Origin: Vespa crabro
Taxonomy: Eukaryota > Arthropoda > Insecta > Hymenoptera > Vespidae
DNA length: 64,000 bases
Reading direction: 5' to 3'
NCBI RefSeq assembly: GCF_910589235.1
Contig: NC_060959.1
Location: forward strand, 2,853,376-2,917,375
The stretch's first letter is position 1, and the number at the start of each line of letters is the position of its first letter. Shown here in pieces: positions 58,424 to 64,000 of this stretch. The notes beneath the pieces were generated by a model. It ran no database searches, was not told where the DNA came from, and saw nothing but the letters and a program-made list of their open reading frames with translations. A program made the position numbers and the translations under genes.

Positions 58424-59186
58424 CCACCAACGACACATTTACGTATGTCCATGATCGTATGTATTTCCTTCTCCAAGAGGACTGAGAGCGGTCGAACTGT
58501 TGATCCAAACGCATCCTCGTGTTGTCCCACACCCCACTACGCCCCCATCTTTTGTGGGAGGAGGAGGTGCTGCGACGAGGAAGGGATATTCGTCCGCGAT
58601 CAACGCTCATACTTGTTTCGAAACGTTCTCTTCTTTCTTTGTATTGTATGAAAAAAAAAACAAGTCAAAGTATTACGATCCTCATTTTTTCCTCTCTATC
58701 CTTTCCTACGAATAACGATTCATATATTCTATGAGAGTAGAAAATCTAAGGAATTAGAAAAGCAATTCTATCATCTTAAACGCCATCTTGAATCGTTAGA
58801 AATTTTTTTTCAAAACATTTTTTCTTTATTTAAATTTGCGCATTTCTATTGTCCCAAATTTTATATATTTTCAATTTTGGCCCAATGAATATATTTTAAT
58901 TTGATATTTCAATTGTTATTTGTAGGATCTATAATTTTGTTTGACGTATGTTATAAGAAAATAAATGTATTATATTTTATATATGTACTTTAATCTAGTG
59001 AGCAAAAACAAAAGTTGTAGCACAAAGCGGCTACAATTGTCTTTTTTTTTTTTCTTTTTAGGCTACGTCTCATTTTTCACCTCGTATCGATCGGCTAGTA
59101 AACATTAAGAGAAGATTGTGTTGTTCCATGTCCAACTACCCTCTATATGTGTACATATATCGTTCGGCCTTCGATTACTATCGATG

Positions 59187-59190
<4 letters not shown>

Positions 59191-59256
<66 letters not shown>
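59191..59256. repeat. (CT)n microsatellite
   Basis: 33 uninterrupted CT units. Confidence 0.98.
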
Positions 59257-59259
<3 letters not shown>

Positions 59260-59705
59260 GAAGTTCCGGGATTTTATTGAAATTTTCCACTCGATAGTCT
59301 CATCAGTGATATATAAACGAGCGGCGCCCGAAGCGAACGGAAATCGATCGACGAACAACCTTAATCCCGTTGATTCGAAGAATCCACGAGATGTGATAAA
59401 TGGTAAACAGAGTGGAAAAGAGATGTATTTAGTGAAAGACGTCCTCTTCCTAACATCACAACTATTATTGGTATTGTCATTATCATCAAGTTACGCAGGC
59501 GCAGCTATATTTTCCTTATTCTCTCTTGTTCGACACTCGATTGCCCTCGAGTTTGAGCTTGAAATTCGGTCGATCGATGGCACAACCCTACTTCGAGGAT
59601 AAGAATGTTTGTATATAGGCATGTATGTGTATGTTGTATGTATTATGTACGTACGCGTATGTTTCCAAATACACATACTAGTTTTTTCTCATCCGTACTA
59701 TCTAT

Positions 59706-59708
<3 letters not shown>

Positions 59709-59786
<78 letters not shown>
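59709..59786. repeat. (CT)n microsatellite
   Basis: About 39 uninterrupted CT units, the longest dinucleotide tract here. Confidence 0.98.
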
Positions 59787-59790
<4 letters not shown>

Positions 59791-60274
59791 CACCCAATTC
59801 TTCGTTCTTATCGTCTTAACACTCCGTACTTTGCTCAGAGTTTTTTTATTTTTTATTTATTTATGCGCATTATCACGAGTGTAGTTAAAAGCTCATAGAC
59901 ATTAATCAAAAAATGATTATAAATATAAAATAAAAATATTTGTCCGATCGGTAAAATTGTTTTTCTTCAATAGCACAATCGCATAATCAATTATAGTACT
60001 TTCCTTCATTATCGACCGTTCGATTCTATTCGCAAGAAAAAAAGAAGAAAAAAGACTGCTCAGTGACGTACGTTGTTATTAGGATTCCCAGCAGAAATTT
60101 CGAACGCGCCTTTATCCTTGAATGATTCAGCGAAATACCTCGGAAAAGAGATACCGATACGTGTCTCTACTTTATCTTTATCTTTCACTCGACAATACCG
60201 AGCGATAGAAGCCGCTCGTGAATTATATGATCTATTGAGAAGTTGTGAAACTTAACCTAACCTCACTTCTTTTC

Positions 60275-60385
60275 TCACGATATACATATATATAATATTA
60301 TATATATATATATAATATATATTATCTTATATATATCATATATATAATATATATTGTCTTATATATATCATATATATATATATTT
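60275..60385. repeat. AT-rich short tandem repeat
   Basis: A unit of about 38 bp (TCTTATATATATCATATATA plus AT steps) is repeated about twice and flanked by partial units. Confidence 0.85.
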
Positions 60386-60599
60386 ATTTATTTAAAATGT
60401 ATGTAATTTCGAGAAATAAAAATTCGTCGAAAAGAATAGAATACGCTTAGAAAACGATTTCGTCTATCTTCGTAAAAGTTACGAGTTTGACTTGTAACAT
60501 TAAAATTCATGAAATAAATTTCCATTGCGGGGTAATTCGAAGTCGAGATATATAAAAATACACATGTATGGATGATATCGGAAATTGCGAAAGGCAATG

Positions 60600-61150
60600 C
60601 TATTTAGTAGACACCAGTTAGTACGGTGTCGCAAGTATATGCGGAAGTGGTGGCGCAGATTGTGACGGGGAGTGGGGGAAGTCTTAAGGAGTCAAGGGAA
60701 GAAACGAGGGAGGGTGGAGAAGGAAGTAACAACCGGGGGAGCTAGCGAATCGAGCATTGTAGGTTCTTGAAACGTAGAAGCACTAGCAGTAATAGCAGCA
60801 CTAGCAGCATGGAACGGTATTCGACATAGCAGCAGCAGCAACAGCAGCATTAGTAGCACTAGCACCAGCAGCGGCGTACATTGTCGTGTCCGCTGTTTCT
60901 ACGAGTTTCTTTCTCTTTTCTCCTTCTCCTAGTGTGACTCTGCCGCTGCTGGTGTCGATTACGCAACGAGCACGGTGGCCGTGAGAGAAGTGAGTTGCAT
61001 GCATACGCACTCGACGTATACACAACCTACACACATATGTCCTCGCGATAGAGTTCGGGCTTAAGCGTGGCGCGCATGCGCTTGAGCGTTTAAAGAGAGA
61101 AAAAGAGAAACAACGATGCACGTGCGTCGCGCGAGCAACAGGATTCTCGT
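60600..61150 (+). promoter_or_regulatory. GC-rich block with CAG repeats and an NRF-1-like site
   Basis: AGC/CAG trinucleotide clusters lie at 60785-60870. From 60940 the DNA becomes CG-rich, and GCGCATGCGC at about 61072-61081 matches the NRF-1/ewg palindrome. The block directly precedes the candidate first exon at 61154. I see no TATA box. Confidence 0.4.
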
Positions 61151-61153
61151 GCC

Positions 61154-61207
61154 ATGCGCTCGCCAACCTTCTCTACGTCTCGCGGAACTCTATTTTTCTC
61201 GTTGCTG
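61154..61207 (+). CDS. Candidate first coding exon (18 codons)
   Basis: The ATG with G at -3 opens a frame reading MRSPTFSTSRGTLFFSLL, followed by a good donor CTG/GTAAGA in phase 0. The upstream DNA is CG-rich and has an NRF-1-like palindrome. The downstream DNA switches at once to pyrimidine-rich, intron-like sequence. The peptide could be the start of a signal sequence. No further exon could be joined within the window. Confidence 0.25.
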
Positions 61208-61918
61208 GTAAGAACAAAAATATACTATTCTCACTCCCTTTCTTTCTATCTCTTTCTCTCTTCTTTTCTTTTCTTTTTTTCTTTCTTTCTTTTTTTTTTT
61301 GGGAATGACAAAATATCGGGTGTTATTTATTTTGTTTTCTTATTCTTTTTTCTTTTTCAATTAAATTGTTTACCTCTCTCTCTTTCTTTCTCTCTCTCTC
61401 TTTCTCTTTCTCTCTCTTTCTCTCTCTCGAAAATGGAGACGATACATAAAATAGAAAATCTCGTTATATAGTCGTAGGCGCATACAGCTTGTTAACGTGA
61501 CGGTGTTGTAAGAGCAGGAAAACCGCATACCGCGCCCCTAATTCTCGCCTACGTTGATGCTAACCTCTACAACGAACTCTTGAGATTATCGGTTCCTGTT
61601 TCTTTGATATATACGAATAGGAAGTTAGTCAATTGTTTCTTGAATTTTTTCCCGGCATCCTTCTTAAAATACTATATTAAGAGAAATTCTGTCATCTATC
61701 TTTTGTTTTTTCCTCCGTTTTTTATTTCTTTTCCTTTTCTTTCAACGATACAAGCATGCTTCTTTTCCTAGAAATATCATTTAATTAGTCAATGACGAAT
61801 AATGGAATTTGTTGTCATTCTCCGTCGGTTGAATGTGGCAAAGTCATCTTGTAAAATGATCGGAGATATACATCTTTGCGAATTACGCGTTAAAAGGAGA
61901 ATAAAAAATAGAGATAGT

Positions 61919-61922
<4 letters not shown>

Positions 61923-61996
<74 letters not shown>
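61923..61996. repeat. (GA)n microsatellite
   Basis: 37 uninterrupted GA units, the longest GA tract along with 57185-57259. Confidence 0.98.
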
Positions 61997-61999
<3 letters not shown>

Positions 62000-62000
<1 letters not shown>

Positions 62001-63098
62001 GGGAGCACCTGGTTGCATTGTACATTTTCGCAGAATATATAATGTTTGTTTGCACTTGTGACAAGTGACCTTCACTTTTTTCTCATTGCTATCGTCGGAA
62101 TGATATAGTTTTTATATCATGAAACTTAAATAAGTAACATTAAGCAAAAATCTCAATACATTTGTGAAAAAGGAATAAGGGTAGGAAAATTAAAAATCAT
62201 CTTTCCTCGATGTTTAAAAGCTGGCATGTTTGACATAAGGAAGGTGATGCATAGCGATGTGCTATTCACTGTGAAAACCGTGAAATCAACAAGGTCGTCC
62301 AAGGTCGCATGTTTAAGGTCACACTTCGCTAGTGCGAATAGTGCTCACGCGAGCACACGATCCTTGTGCTTATACACACAGATGTGTGAGCATAAATGCA
62401 TGCGTAGATGCATGCAGGCGAAATCAGTAAAACACTACCTAGGCATCGATCTGAATATGCGTAGAAAATGCTATTGATTCACTCGGCCGACCTCTTCCCG
62501 GCTCATATGTTTCATCAGCTTACTTCTGCTACTGCTGCTGTGATGAAAAAGTGCTCTCCAATTTTTTAATATCCTTTTTTTTCTATTCCATCTTTCACTA
62601 TATTCCCAGGTTTGTTGTATCAGCCATTGATATAATGCAATCATATGTCGATCCTTGTATTCTTTTTGCCTTTTTAATTTTCTACCAAATGAACGCCAAG
62701 TATGTATTTTATAGCGTTCCTTTTTTTCTTAAAGTCACATAACGGAATTCAAAAAATATCTAATGTGGTCACGTGACCAGAGTTCATCTTTAAATATGGC
62801 GTCAAGTATATACTGTTTCTCCTTTTTCCTTTTTACCGACGGTTGAAGAATGTATACTTTCCTCTCTTCTTCCTTATGAAGGGAGTTATTCTGTTACTTG
62901 CTTTGTCTCTTTTCTTATTCTCGTTACTTATTTTCATTCGATTGTATCGTACGATCGAAATCAACTGAAGGGTGTTTCCTTCGATAGATGTGTATATCAG
63001 ATGCATAAAGTATATCTATCGTGTCATCCTATAACACTATGTCGTTTCAGAATATCAATGAAGAGGTCAAGAAACTAACCTAAATCTTTGCATATCGA
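62000..63098. other. Non-coding DNA
   Basis: Mixed AT-rich sequence with a moderately GC-rich patch at 62270-62420. No repeat ends or recognisable frames. Confidence 0.4.
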
Positions 63099-63104
63099 TA
63101 TCAA

Positions 63105-63142
63105 GGTTATATATATATACATATATATATACATATATATAT

Positions 63143-63178
<36 letters not shown>
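63105..63178. repeat. (AT)n microsatellite with CATA steps
   Basis: AT units are broken by evenly spaced ACATAT steps and end in a pure TA run. Confidence 0.95.
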
Positions 63179-63180
<2 letters not shown>

Positions 63181-64000
63181 CTTATTGTTGTCAAATAATA
63201 ATCTAAATCATAATAGTTTGAGGATTTTTAGTTCGACATTTGGAAATTCTTTCGGCTATATCATATGTCGCGTCTTTCGAAAATTCCCCTTGAGAGGATC
63301 ATAGAAAGTCATCCTTTGCCACGCCTTCGCAGTCTTGGCGGAACGAACGTTGCATACGTGACCATGATTGGGTTGGTGAAGGGGTGAGGAGAGAATTACA
63401 TAAAAGGCACGAACCGAGCGAGTCGCCTATTCGCTCTGCCTACGTTTTCCAGGGTCGTACACCCACGTTCATAGCTCGTACACATCGTCGTCTCCTCGGG
63501 GGCTTACGCGCATGATTATGCACGCAGCCGTTATCGTCGTACCATGTATATATAGAAAGAAGACTTGCTGGCTGATTGCAACATAAGGAACAAAAAAATA
63601 AAAAAAAGAAAAAAAAAAGAAAAAGAATATCTCATTCATTTTGATATGCATTGCGTTAAGTGTCCTTAACATTCCGTACAAAGTATCAAGGAGTAATACT
63701 TAATCTGTAAAATAGGGTGAATCAGTCGCGTGTCTATAAGCGACACGTACTACTCGTTTGGGTTCCTTCCAAGGTGACGATAAGAAAAGTAGGCTAACTT
63801 ATGTAACGTTAGAGTACGTTCACCCGTTTCAAAATTGAATAGTTTCTTTTAACGGATTGATCGTCGTTCGCTATGATGTTCTTTTGTTCTAAAGGCTCGA
63901 TGATAAAGGTTAATTTTTTTTATATATTTTAGGTCGCGAGGGTATAAAGAATGATATATCGTGGCCGATGAAGAAGAGAATACGAATACAAGTAAAAGAA

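Noticed and set aside
59147..59602. 151-codon plus-strand frame
   Set aside because: The N-terminal part is the (CT)33 tract; the unique C-terminal part has no recognised features and no splice sites that would support it.
61154..61471. 105-codon uninterrupted reading from the ATG at 61154
   Set aside because: Beyond the donor at 61208 it turns into Phe/Ser/Leu from pyrimidine tracts; only the first 18 codons are kept as a tentative exon.
63399..63430. ATAAAAGG as a TATA box with a start near 63430
   Set aside because: No convincing initiator and no recognisable exon before the window ends.

Overview
The window looks like nuclear DNA of an insect, most likely a hymenopteran such as a bee or ant. 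The clues are a very AT-rich background, short introns, GC-rich islands full of CT/GA, AT and CGT microsatellites, and an insect-type transposon set (piggyBac, mariner, Tc1, jockey, R1, gypsy, copia). The species assignment is inference. I found no tRNA, rRNA, CRISPR array or bacterial-type operon.

Bases 1 to about 30,000 are a transposon graveyard. A gypsy RNase H/integrase copy (440-905 and 5279-5880) is split by a jockey-like retrotransposon (about 930-5270), which is itself split by an 872-bp piggyBac derivative (1938-2809, TTAA on both sides). Two near-identical inverted arms (6629-8000 and 14850-16094) then enclose a dead CYP4-like cytochrome P450 (9664-12752), which carries a second piggyBac derivative in an intron. 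From 16.2 to 20.6 kb a second gypsy pol gene (protease, RT, RNase H) is interrupted by two copies of an LTR-like repeat and a mariner. R1-type fragments (20.7-22.2 kb), a third gypsy remnant (22.6-23.2 kb), a Tc1 element holding a small palindromic MITE (23.6-25.5 kb), three TTAA-flanked MITEs (27-29.2 kb) and a copia RT remnant (29.5-30 kb) follow.

The one gene that can be read from start to stop is on the minus strand at 34757-32616. It has eight exons whose phases all join, and encodes a 520-residue NSUN4-like mitochondrial rRNA cytosine-5 methyltransferase.

From about 35 kb to the end recognisable transposons stop. The DNA becomes a patchwork of AT-rich stretches, long microsatellites and GC-rich islands with good splice-donor sequences (49.72, 51.48, 51.74 and 61.21 kb) and one credible internal exon (43256-43399). 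This resembles the 5' region and large introns of an unidentified gene, but no protein could be named there.

The strongest leads are the near-identical inverted arms around the dead P450, the group of TTAA-flanked piggyBac derivatives, and the unassigned exon at 43.3 kb.
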